Positions 56,728-64,000 of a stretch of 64,000 nt of DNA are shown in pieces. The notes under the pieces are model-generated. The model had not been told where the DNA came from. It worked only from the letters and a program-made list of their open reading frames with translations, and did not search any database. The DNA comes from an uncultured Lachnospiraceae bacterium. GTDB taxonomy: Bacteria > Bacillota > Clostridia > Lachnospirales > Lachnospiraceae. The DNA is taken from NCBI GenBank assembly GCA_945833775.1, contig CAMAGI010000001.1:31665-95664 (forward strand), written 5' to 3'. Every line of letters starts with the position of its first letter. The stretch's first letter is position 1. Made by a program: the position numbers and the translations under genes.

Positions 56728-57999
56728 TTAAAACTCAAATTTGTCATAGATGTCGAGGCAATCAAAGGTTGCAAAATAGTCTCTGGGAGTCTCCGCTCTG
56801 CGGATCAGCTTCACGCTGCCGTCCTCCCGCAGCAAAAGCTCTGCACTCTTCAGTTTTCCATTGTAATTGTATCCCATTGCAAAGCCGTGGGCTCCGGTAT
56901 CATGAATTGCAAGATAATCGCCGATTTCAATCTCGGGAAGCATTCGGTCAATGGCAAATTTATCATTGTTCTCACACAGGGAACCGGTTACATCGTACTT
57001 GTGGTCGCACGGCGCATTCTCCTTGCCCAGGACAGTGATATGATGATAAGCACCATACATTGCGGGGCGCATCAAATTAACGGCACAGGCATCCACACCG
57101 ATATATTCCTTGTGCGTATGCTTCTCATGGATGACCTGAGTCACAAGATGCCCGTAGGGTGCCATCATAAAGCGACCCAATTCCGTATAAATTGCCACAT
57201 CATCCATTCCCGCCGGAACCAGAATCTCCTCATAAGCCCTACGCACACCTTCACCAATCAAATAAATGTCATTTGCCTCCTGATCGGGACGATAAGGCAC
57301 ACCGATTCCACCGGAGAGGTTGATAAAAGTGATATGTGCACCGGTCTCCTCTTTCAGCTTTACCGCCAGTTCAAAGAGTTGTCTGGCAAGCTCGGGATAA
57401 TAGTCGTTTGTCACCGTGTTGCTGGCAAGGAATGCATGAATACCGAAGTTTTCAACCCCCTTTGCCTTCAGAATCCGATACCCCTCAAACATCTGCTCCG
57501 TTGTAAAGCCATACTTAGCATCTCCCGGATTATCCATGATGCTGTTGCTGATGGAAAAATATCCGCCGGGATTAAAGCGGCAGCTCAATGTCTTGGGGAG
57601 ATGGCCGATGGCCTTTTCCAGAAACTCAATATGAGTGATATCATCCAGATTGATGGTAGCGCCTATCTTGTCCGCATAAACAAACTCCTCGACAGGGGTA
57701 TCGTTGGAGGAGAACATAATATCCTCCCCCTTCACGCCCATGGCGTGGGAAAGCATCAGCTCCGTCATCGAGGAACAGTCACAGCCGCAGCCGTAATCCC
57801 TTAAGATGTCAATCAAATAAGGATTGGGAGTTGCCTTCACAGCAAAAAATTCTTTGTATCCGGGATTCCACGCAAACGCTTCTTTTAATGCTTTGGCATT
57901 CGCACGGATCCCCTTCTCATCATAAATATGAAAGGGGGTTGGATAGGTCTTTGCGATCTCTTCGATCATTTCCTTGGTTACAAACGCTCTTTTTTCCAT
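56728..57999 (-). CDS. lysA: Diaminopimelate decarboxylase
   Basis: PLP enzyme making lysine from meso-diaminopimelate. 423 residues. The PLP lysine is in FFAVKATPNPYLI (residue about 54), the phosphate site in LSGGIGVPYRPD and the catalytic cysteine region in VTGSLCENNDKFA. Fold III alanine racemase type; it is the divergent class common in Clostridia, so a related decarboxylase activity cannot be fully excluded. GGAGG precedes the ATG. Confidence 0.92.
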   Translation of the reverse strand: MEKRAFVTKEMIEEIAKTYPTPFHIYDEKGIRANAKALKEAFAWNPGYKEFFAVKATPNPYLIDILRDYGCGCDCSSMTELMLSHAMGVKGEDIMFSSNDTPVEEFVYADKIGATINLDDITHIEFLEKAIGHLPKTLSCRFNPGGYFSISNSIMDNPGDAKYGFTTEQMFEGYRILKAKGVENFGIHAFLASNTVTNDYYPELARQLFELAVKLKEETGAHITFINLSGGIGVPYRPDQEANDIYLIGEGVRRAYEEILVPAGMDDVAIYTELGRFMMAPYGHLVTQVIHEKHTHKEYIGVDACAVNLMRPAMYGAYHHITVLGKENAPCDHKYDVTGSLCENNDKFAIDRMLPEIEIGDYLAIHDTGAHGFAMGYNYNGKLKSAELLLREDGSVKLIRRAETPRDYFATFDCLDIYDKFEF

Positions 58000-58047
58000 A
58001 ATATCCTCCGTCTATCACCCGCAACCGGCGGTGTTTTTTATCAGTAT

Positions 58048-58722
58048 CTACACATTCTCAATCTGCCAATCGATGGACTCCTCCCCATGTTCAACCAGAA
58101 AGTTGTTCGTCTTACTGAATGGTCTGCTTCCGAAAAAGCCGTTGTATGCAGAAAGGGGACTGGGGTGAGCCGCCTCCAGCACCAGATGATTGGGATTGTT
58201 CAGCATTGCCTTTTTCATACGGGCCGGCCTGCCCCACAGGATAAATACAATCGGTCGGTTCTGTTCGTTCAGGGCTCGTATTGCCGCATCCGTAAATTCT
58301 TCCCATCCCTTTCCGTGGTGGGAATTTGCCAGATGCGCCCGCACAGTCAACACCGTATTCAGCAACAGAACCCCCTGTCTGGCCCATTTTACCAGATAAC
58401 CGTTGTTCGGAATATAGCAGCCCAGATCATCCTGCAATTCTTTGTAAATATTCTTCAGCGACGGAGGTATCTCCACATCCGGCTTGACAGAAAAGCATAG
58501 TCCATGTGCCTGACCGTCCCCGTGATAGGGATCCTGGCCGATGATGACCACCTTCACTTTACTGAGGGGTGTCAGATGAAATGCATTAAAGATATCGTCC
58601 GCAGGCGGAAATACCTGTGTTGTATTATACTCCTGCTTTACAAAGGTATACAATGACCTGTAGTAAGGCTTACGAAACTCCTCCTGTAGTACCGGGAGCC
58701 AGTCATTTTCGATCATCGCCAT
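58048..58722 (-). CDS. ung: Uracil-DNA glycosylase
   Basis: Removes uracil from DNA. 224 residues, family 1: the water-activating motif [21 protein letters not shown] and the minor-groove loop [16 protein letters not shown] are present. The ATG at 58720-58722, 10 bases after GGAGG, gives the usual N-terminus; other in-frame ATGs lie close on either side and one further upstream runs into hisF. Confidence 0.96.
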   Translation of the reverse strand: MAMIENDWLPVLQEEFRKPYYRSLYTFVKQEYNTTQVFPPADDIFNAFHLTPLSKVKVVIIGQDPYHGDGQAHGLCFSVKPDVEIPPSLKNIYKELQDDLGCYIPNNGYLVKWARQGVLLLNTVLTVRAHLANSHHGKGWEEFTDAAIRALNEQNRPIVFILWGRPARMKKAMLNNPNHLVLEAAHPSPLSAYNGFFGSRPFSKTNNFLVEHGEESIDWQIENV

Positions 58723-58754
58723 TTCAACAATTTCCTCCATCGTAAATACTACGG

Positions 58755-59516
58755 TCAGATTCGCACACTCACACCGCGTGATTTCAGATAATCTTTCACC
58801 TGACAAATCTCCAATTCCTTGTAATGGAACAAAGATGCCGCCAACGCAGCTTCCGCTTTGGCATATTCCAAAGCATCATAGAAATGCTCAAGCGTACCCG
58901 CTCCTCCGGAGGCGATCACGGGAATCCCCACAGATTCCGCCACCGCTTTTGTAAGCTCCAGATCGTAGCCTTCCTTTGTGCCATCGCCGTCCATACTGGT
59001 TAGCAGGATCTCACCCGCACCCCGCTTTTCCACCTCAATCGCCCATTCCACAGCATCGATTCCGCAGTCCTGTCTGCCGCCGAATTTGTAAATATTCCAG
59101 CCGCTTCCGTCTTCTCTTCGCTTGGCGTCGATTGCCACAACAACACACTGACTGCCAAACTTGTCCGCCGCGTCACTGATCAGCTGCGGGTTCATAATGG
59201 CTGCGGAATTCACGGAAATTTTGTCGGCGCCCTCCCGCAAAAGTGCCTTAAAATCATCCACCGTGCGGATTCCTCCCCCGACGGTGAAGGGAATGAACAC
59301 CTTTGACGCCACCTGGCGTACCCACTCAAGCTGTGTCGCACGGGAGTCGGCGGAAGCTGTGATATCCAGAAAAACAACCTCGTCCGCACCGGCTTTATCA
59401 TACGCTGCCGCCACATCCGCCGGATCACCTGCATCCTTCAGATTGACAAAATTGACACCTTTCACAACTCTTCCGTCTTTCACATCCAAACAGGGAATAA
59501 TTCTCTTGGTATGCAT
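58755..59516 (-). CDS. hisF: Imidazole glycerol phosphate synthase cyclase subunit
   Basis: 253 residues, TIM barrel. Catalytic aspartates in [19 protein letters not shown] and near [15 protein letters not shown], with the phosphate site [11 protein letters not shown]. It combines with HisH to make imidazole glycerol phosphate and AICAR in histidine synthesis. The ATG at 59514-59516 has GGAGCGG; a longer upstream frame lies in hisH and is rejected. Alone with hisH: no other his gene is nearby. Confidence 0.97.
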   Translation of the reverse strand: MHTKRIIPCLDVKDGRVVKGVNFVNLKDAGDPADVAAAYDKAGADEVVFLDITASADSRATQLEWVRQVASKVFIPFTVGGGIRTVDDFKALLREGADKISVNSAAIMNPQLISDAADKFGSQCVVVAIDAKRREDGSGWNIYKFGGRQDCGIDAVEWAIEVEKRGAGEILLTSMDGDGTKEGYDLELTKAVAESVGIPVIASGGAGTLEHFYDALEYAKAEAALAASLFHYKELEICQVKDYLKSRGVSVRI

Positions 59517-59536
59517 AATCCGCTCCTTCGATGAAA

Positions 59537-60151
59537 TCAATTCTTGGTAACTGCAATAAAATTGCGCAATATCTGCATTCCCACATCCGAACTTTTCTCC
59601 GGATGGAACTGACAGGCAAAAACCAGATCTTTCTCCACCGCTGCATGAATACAAGTGCCATACTCGGTTGTAGCTGCCACAATTGTTTCATCCGCTGCCT
59701 TCAGATAAAAGGAATGGACAAAATAAACAAATGCGTCCTCCTTCACTCCCGCAAACAATCGGCTTTCCTTCGGAAAATGCAGATTATTCCATCCGATGTG
59801 AGGAATCTTTAGACCCGTCTGTGCCGGTATCCTAACGATTTTGCCATCTAATACATGAAGCCCCTCCACACCGGGTGTCTCCTCACTGCTCTCGAACAAA
59901 AGCTGCAGGCCAAGACAAATACCCAGAAACGGAATTCTTCGGTTCACGCATTCGTGGATCACCTCAACAAGGCCATAGGCATGCAGTTTTTCCATCGCAT
60001 CACCAAAGGAACCGACCCCGGGAAGAATCACCCCGTCAGCGGAAAGAATGATCTGCAGATCACGTGTCACACACACTGTTTCTCCGAGTGCCTGAATCGC
60101 TTTCTCCACACTTTTTATATTGCCGGCATCATAATCAATTATTGCAATCAT
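59537..60151 (-). CDS. hisH: Imidazole glycerol phosphate synthase glutaminase subunit
   Basis: 204 residues, class I glutamine amidotransferase. Nucleophilic cysteine in [16 protein letters not shown] and the HxE pair in CQFHPEKSS. Starts [18 protein letters not shown]. 20 bases before hisF and 14 after the 675-residue membrane protein gene, so probably transcribed with it. Confidence 0.97.
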   Translation of the reverse strand: MIAIIDYDAGNIKSVEKAIQALGETVCVTRDLQIILSADGVILPGVGSFGDAMEKLHAYGLVEVIHECVNRRIPFLGICLGLQLLFESSEETPGVEGLHVLDGKIVRIPAQTGLKIPHIGWNNLHFPKESRLFAGVKEDAFVYFVHSFYLKAADETIVAATTEYGTCIHAAVEKDLVFACQFHPEKSSDVGMQILRNFIAVTKN

Positions 60152-60165
60152 CGCTGTCCTCTTGT

Positions 60166-62193
60166 CTATTCTTTCTCGATAAACTGTTGTCCGTTTGCCA
60201 ATCCCTCTTCCTCCGGAAGCATATCATCCCGAGGTTTGGATTCCCCTGTGTTATCCGGATCATTCTCTCCGTTTTCAGAAGGTTCCTCCTGCGCTTCCTG
60301 TTCCGTCTGCGGAATGTAAGCGGTATACCACTCACCGAAGGTCCCGCCCTGAACAATTGTATAGATCATTCTGCTGTATTCGATATCGTCCTCCTGGGCG
60401 GCAATGAACAAAGCCTGCTCCTGTGTAAGGTGATATTTATCCGACAAGATCTGCAGAATCTGATTGTAATAAACTGCCACATCGGGACCTGCGTTCCACA
60501 ACACCGCATAATCATACAGCTTTGCATATTCATTGACTGACTGAATCAGACTGTCCAAAGCAGCAGCTTCATTTCCTTCATCCGCAAGCATCTCATACTC
60601 ACGAATCCAGAAGCGAATGCGCAAAATGCTCTCCGACTTATTCAACATGATCTGATCGCTGGAATTTAAGTCTCTTCCATACAGATTCTGGTAACAGGTT
60701 TGATAATCTCCGGCATAGTAAGCTAAACGACCGGCTCGTTTTGCGCTGTAATCCCCTGTCAGATTGACACAGATAATAATAACTGCAAGAAGGGACAGAC
60801 ACACAAGTGCTATAGGAAGAATTTTTTTGAAAGTAAGCTTCTTTCCGGGTGCTTCCGGTTTTTCTTCACGCGGTTTCTTTTCCTTCTTGGGCTTTTTCTC
60901 TTTCTTGGATTTCTTTCCCTTCTTTTGATCGGCTTCTTCCTCTTCCTCATCGGAAGGAGCACCTTTATCATCCTTGTCCTTCTTCTTTTTTTTGTCCTTC
61001 TTGCCCTTTTTCTTATTCTTTTCTTTGTCTACTTCATCCAGAATTGCCTGATTCTCCTCAGAGATCGGTACATCCTCGTTCTCCTCTTCCTCATCCTCGT
61101 CCGTGAGCATACTCATGATTCTGGAGAAAAAGCCCCCCTTGGGTTTTGCATCCTCTTTCTCCGGGATTTCGTCCACCAGGGCTTCTCCGGCAGAAAGATC
61201 AACTTCCGGGATCAGACTCTCCTCATTAAAATGTTCCGGATCCACCTCCAAAATGTCCGAAAAAGTATCCTCGATATCCCGAATTGCGTCCGCATCATCG
61301 GAATCCGTCTCCGGGATCTCCTCCACATATTCCTGTACTTCTTCTGTTTCGGTCGGAGCATCAGCATCTGTCTGTTCGACTTCTTTTTTCTTGCTTTTCC
61401 GGGCTGCCTTTTTCTCTGCCTTCCGTCGCTTCTTTTCCTCGCGAAGGCGCTTCTTTTCAGCTGCTTTCTCCTCTTTGGTGGGCACATGCTGCTCGTCGAA
61501 ATTCTCCGTTTCCTCCGATGCATCTTCTTCGGTCGATTCAGCGGAGGGAACATCCGGGACTGCCTGCAACAGTGAAATGATGTCTTCATCATCTGCGCCA
61601 TCGATCTTCTCCAACAGCTCATTGATTTCGGAATCACCCATCTGCTCCATTGCACTGTTCCTGCTTGCTTCCAGGAGCTGTTCGATATCGTCAGCCGACA
61701 TGACCGGATCTTCACTTTCATTTCCGATATCTTCCGATTCACCCGAAAATGAGAGTGACGAAAGCAACTCATCCATATCGCTCATATCAATTCCCAGGTC
61801 AGAGGTTTCGCTTTCTGTCTCACCGGAAATTTCTGACGCATTCGTGTGCTCTTCCGTGTCCGGCAACTCCGTTGCATCCGTCAATTCTTCCACAGACGAA
61901 AGTTCCGGCATATCCATCGGTCCCTCAGTTGTCGGGAGTTTGGTTTCATCAGCCGATTCCTCCATATCCTCGAGTTCGATTGCGTCAGCCGGTTCAGCTG
62001 TGTCCGCAAGATCGGTTACGCCAGCCGGTTCTTCCGTATCCGCAAGGTCGGTTATGTCAGACAATTCTTCCATATCCGCAAGGTCGGTTACGTCAGTCGG
62101 TTCTTCTACAGTCGGAGCCTCGGTTGTGTTCGAATCCGATACATCCTGTAACTCTCTCAATAAACTGTCCAAATAGTCTTCCTGTGAAGGCAT
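60166..62193 (-). CDS. Large charged single-span membrane protein with 12-residue repeats
   Basis: 675 residues, no known family that I recognise. Residues 1-34 begin MPSQEDYLDSLLRELQ. Residues 35-118 are seven 12-residue acidic repeats (e.g. VTDLADMEELSD, ITDLADTEEPAG). Then acidic helical segments (MSADDIEQLLE, DSEINELLEKIDGADDEDI) and two lysine-rich runs (about 235-265 and 395-450), one membrane span at about 456-477, and an extracytoplasmic domain of about 160 residues with TPR-like helices. The cytosolic part is very long and disordered-looking. GGAGGAG precedes the ATG. Co-transcription with hisH-hisF seems likely. Function unknown. Confidence 0.85.
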   Translation of the reverse strand: MPSQEDYLDSLLRELQDVSDSNTTEAPTVEEPTDVTDLADMEELSDITDLADTEEPAGVTDLADTAEPADAIELEDMEESADETKLPTTEGPMDMPELSSVEELTDATELPDTEEHTNASEISGETESETSDLGIDMSDMDELLSSLSFSGESEDIGNESEDPVMSADDIEQLLEASRNSAMEQMGDSEINELLEKIDGADDEDIISLLQAVPDVPSAESTEEDASEETENFDEQHVPTKEEKAAEKKRLREEKKRRKAEKKAARKSKKKEVEQTDADAPTETEEVQEYVEEIPETDSDDADAIRDIEDTFSDILEVDPEHFNEESLIPEVDLSAGEALVDEIPEKEDAKPKGGFFSRIMSMLTDEDEEEENEDVPISEENQAILDEVDKEKNKKKGKKDKKKKKDKDDKGAPSDEEEEEADQKKGKKSKKEKKPKKEKKPREEKPEAPGKKLTFKKILPIALVCLSLLAVIIICVNLTGDYSAKRAGRLAYYAGDYQTCYQNLYGRDLNSSDQIMLNKSESILRIRFWIREYEMLADEGNEAAALDSLIQSVNEYAKLYDYAVLWNAGPDVAVYYNQILQILSDKYHLTQEQALFIAAQEDDIEYSRMIYTIVQGGTFGEWYTAYIPQTEQEAQEEPSENGENDPDNTGESKPRDDMLPEEEGLANGQQFIEKE
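61840..62091 (-). repeat. Seven tandem 36-bp coding repeats
   Basis: The repeat units encode residues 35-118 of the 675-residue protein, each 12 residues long, with consensus close to xTDLADTEEPxD. The three units nearest the 5' end are best conserved at DNA level (shared core TCCGCAAG and GTCGGTTA on the plus strand). Such arrays often vary in copy number between strains. Confidence 0.8.
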
Positions 62194-62266
62194 ATACGCT
62201 CCTCCATATGTGAAAGGATCTCTGTCATTAGCATATCAGACAAATAAAATCTATCGAACTATTTTA

Positions 62267-62752
62267 TCATATTTCCGTCAACCAATCAATTGCATTCTTT
62301 GCGACCGACATTCCTTTATCTTTTAACTCCAGTGGAAGCTGGCTGAGTTCTTCATTTATCCGAATCAGAATCGCTTTCTGATTAAATGAAGTCACTTTCT
62401 CAAAAGGCCAGCGGATGGCATCCGGACACTTTAATCCAACTCCTAATTCCAGAAGTACCAATTTGTGGTTCAAAGTTCCTCCAAGCCATTTCGTATAAAG
62501 ATTCCACTGCTTCATGTAATGCTCTTCATCAGGATCCTGAAAATCAACCAGTCTTCCTTCCCGCCACTGCCCGCTTCGCACGGCCTTTCCGTGTACTGTT
62601 GAGAGAACAAAATAATTTTTACCGGCAAGTATTTCAGCAAGCTTTCCCAACTGTGTCATAACCTCTTTGTCATCAAATTCTTCGCCGATCCCCACAAGGA
62701 CATGCTCCGCAGACGCAATCTCTTGCATGATATTCTCCTTCAATCCTTCCAT
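62267..62752 (-). CDS. Small degenerate Sir2-like (SirTM-related) protein
   Basis: 161 residues, Rossmann-like. LLELGVGLKCPDAIRWPFEKV is close to the C-terminal signature of SirTM-type sirtuins (LELGVG...IRFPFE). The NAD-binding glycine motif (GAGxS) is changed to GIGEEF, and the catalytic TTNVDHQF reads STVHGKAV, so both key regions are altered. The usual zinc cysteines are absent. Likely catalytically altered or inactive; no macrodomain or lipoate-ligase gene of SirTM operons is adjacent. GGAG precedes the ATG. Confidence 0.72.
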   Translation of the reverse strand: MEGLKENIMQEIASAEHVLVGIGEEFDDKEVMTQLGKLAEILAGKNYFVLSTVHGKAVRSGQWREGRLVDFQDPDEEHYMKQWNLYTKWLGGTLNHKLVLLELGVGLKCPDAIRWPFEKVTSFNQKAILIRINEELSQLPLELKDKGMSVAKNAIDWLTEI

Positions 62753-62831
62753 ATTTCTTCTCCTCTACCAATCTGAACAAATCGTTTGATTATCCGTTTA
62801 CGGATTCTTGTGTTGTTTATTTATTTTCCCT

Positions 62832-62863
62832 AAAATAAAAGGAGGCCGGGATCACTCCCGACC
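62832..62863 (-). terminator. Terminator after cheV
   Basis: An 8-bp stem (GGTCGGGA with TCCCGGCC, 4-base loop, one G-T pair) is followed by TCCTTTTATTTT on the minus strand, about 20 bases after the cheV stop. Confidence 0.87.
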
Positions 62864-62883
62864 ATTCCTTCCTTATGGACATT

Positions 62884-63795
62884 TTATCTGTCCAAATGAT
62901 TTTCCAATACAATCTGATCAATGATACGAACAAGATTACCGATCTCAGGCTTGGAGAGCTGTGCGTCTGCGCCAAGGGCTTCACCCTTCTTCTTCATCTC
63001 GTCGTTGACAAGCGATGAGAATATGATAATCGGAATATGTGCTGTCGCATCATCTGACTTCACGAGCTTGGTCAATCTGTGACCATCCATCTCAGGCATC
63101 TCAATATCTGTAATCAGCACACGTACATGCTCGTCCAGGGAACCGTCATTCTTACACTGACAAATCACGTCGTAAGCCTGTTGTCCGTTTTCTGTATGAA
63201 TCAGGTTATCATATCCTGCCTTGCGAAGAGAATCGACAATCAGCTTGTTCAGAAGAGGGGAATCCTCTGCAATCAAAATCGGCACGCTGCTTCTCTTTCT
63301 CTCACCCAGCTCCGTGATCTCGGACATCTTCAAACCGGTTTCAGGATTGATATCTGCAACGATCTTTTCAAAATCAAGAATGATGATTAATTTCCCGTTT
63401 CTCTTAATGATACCGGTTGAAACACTCTCATCCGTTGTGGAAATCGTAACATTCGGTTTGATGATATCTCTCCAGGAAACTCTATGGATACCCAGTACTT
63501 CCTCTACATGGAAGGCAATATCAAGTTTATTAAAATTCGTAATAATAAACAAGCCGTTCGCTTCGGACTCGCCCCGTCCCAGACAATTCTTGAGATCAAT
63601 TGCGGTAATCATCGTATCGCGAGGCATAAAAATACCTTCAATACTGGGATGTGAGTTCGGTACCGGTGTAACTTCCTGATAATTGATAATTTCCTTAATC
63701 TTAGCAACATTAATCCCATAAGAATGGCCGGCCAAGGTAAATTCCAGGACTTCTAACTCATTGGTTCCGTTCTCAAGCAAAATTTTCGTATCCAT
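62884..63795 (-). CDS. cheV: Chemotaxis coupling protein CheV
   Basis: 303 residues. A CheW-like domain (1 to about 150, EFTLAGHSYGINVAKIKEII and PGVGSEPNG-type loop NSHPSIEGIFMPRDTMI) is fused to a receiver (about 170-300) with the phosphoacceptor in VLITDIEMPEMDGHR. CheV couples receptors to CheA and tunes adaptation. No che or fla genes are in the window. GAGG precedes the ATG. Confidence 0.95.
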   Translation of the reverse strand: MDTKILLENGTNELEVLEFTLAGHSYGINVAKIKEIINYQEVTPVPNSHPSIEGIFMPRDTMITAIDLKNCLGRGESEANGLFIITNFNKLDIAFHVEEVLGIHRVSWRDIIKPNVTISTTDESVSTGIIKRNGKLIIILDFEKIVADINPETGLKMSEITELGERKRSSVPILIAEDSPLLNKLIVDSLRKAGYDNLIHTENGQQAYDVICQCKNDGSLDEHVRVLITDIEMPEMDGHRLTKLVKSDDATAHIPIIIFSSLVNDEMKKKGEALGADAQLSKPEIGNLVRIIDQIVLENHLDR

Positions 63796-63831
63796 CTGGT
63801 TACCTCACTCTTGTAATAATAACATACACTG

Positions 63832-63837
63832 ATTATA
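63832..63837 (-). promoter_or_regulatory. Probable cheV promoter -10 box
   Basis: A perfect TATAAT preceded by TG-A (extended-like GATATAAT) lies 37 bases before the cheV start. The -35 region 17 bases upstream (TTCCAT) is weak, and no SigD-type motif is seen. Confidence 0.45.
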
Positions 63838-63905
63838 TCATATTTTACCGAAAATGGAACTGTTTTTTGGAAAAATTTGTGGAATTTTATTTTTATATAC
63901 CATAC

Positions 63906-63934
63906 AAAAAAGAGAACAGAAAACTGTTCTCTTT
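63906..63934 (-). terminator. Terminator of a gene beyond the right edge
   Basis: An 11-bp stem (AAAGAGAACAG with CTGTTCTCTTT, 4-base loop) followed by TTTTTTG on the minus strand. It can end a minus-strand transcript that begins outside the window. The last 66 bases contain nothing else I can name. Confidence 0.82.
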
Positions 63935-64000
63935 CAAAATACACTTTTGTACCCTCAAAACCGAACATGAATCACTCTCTTCTTTGACTTCCGTCTTCAA

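Noticed and set aside
55759..57804. A 681-codon open frame on the plus strand opposite the S66 peptidase and lysA
   Set aside because: Antisense shadow of two strongly supported genes; its composition does not resemble a real protein.
59517..59654. Longer N-terminus for hisF
   Set aside because: It overlaps hisH and precedes the well-known [12 protein letters not shown] start with its own ribosome binding site.
61840..62091. CRISPR-like array
   Set aside because: Repeats are contiguous 36-bp coding units in one frame without unique spacers, and no cas genes are present.
61103..62176. A serine-rich open frame on the plus strand
   Set aside because: It is the reverse reading of the acidic repeats and Glu/Asp-rich stretch of the 675-residue protein, which gives runs of serine.

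Overview
The window looks like a chromosomal segment of a low-to-mid GC Firmicute of the class Clostridia, most probably a member of the Lachnospiraceae. Reasons: Firmicute gene orders (ylxM-ffh-rpsP-khpA-rimM-trmD-rplS; rnc-smc-ftsY; yceD-rpmF-plsX-acpP; der-plsY-gpsA), a tryptophan T-box leader, strong GGAGG ribosome binding sites, consensus SigA promoters, a long-form PRPP synthetase, a DUF711/ACT pair and a proofreading-deficient PolA. Almost all genes lie on the minus strand. I see no rRNA, phage, transposase or CRISPR. Genus and species cannot be fixed from this sequence alone.

Layout by coordinate. 1-5500: truncated Ig-like surface protein, then gpsA, plsY, der and a radical-SAM/PDZ DUF512 gene, read right to left from one promoter. 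5500-6870: prs on the plus strand, divergent from DUF512. 6887-10308: a response regulator and a 904-residue multi-membrane-span histidine kinase. 10410-16620: pgeF, yraN, FlhB-C-like ylqH, FliK-like ylqG, rnhB, and two type I signal peptidases flanking the ribosome-assembly GTPase rbgA. 16652-21650: ylxM-ffh-rpsP-khpA-rimM-trmD-rplS, in which TrmD is fused to a complete GNAT acetyltransferase. 21673-29220: yitT, ilvA, ftsY, smc, rnc. 29249-31510: acpP, plsX, rpmF, yceD. 31525-38520: the trp operon trpE-GD-C-F-B-A behind a T-box leader with a UGG specifier. 38528-43160: a secreted FG-GAP-like protein, response regulator, sensor kinase, single-span exported protein and a truncated deacetylase remnant. 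43186-47050: pta-ackA, divergent from tmcAL, with a near-perfect cre site between them. 47102-55420: DUF711 and ACT proteins, a WalJ-like metallo-beta-lactamase fold protein, an FtsA-like ATPase with a large C-terminal extension, coaE, polA and a zinc-finger membrane protein. 55487-55660: tRNA-Leu(CAA) with its own promoter and terminator. 55666-60151: LD-carboxypeptidase, lysA, ung, hisF, hisH. 60166-63940: a 675-residue charged membrane protein with 12-residue repeats, a degenerate mini-sirtuin and cheV.

The gene groups cover information processing (translation, SRP targeting, chromosome condensation, replication), envelope lipid and peptidoglycan precursors, acetate metabolism and tryptophan synthesis. 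The less-explained parts are the TrmD-GNAT fusion, the FtsA-like protein with repeated C-terminal modules, the 675-residue membrane protein, the degenerate sirtuin, and the sensor cassette at 38.5-43.1 kb, which together with the trp operon separates ackA from yceD-rpmF. I found no clearly novel multi-gene defence or mobile system.
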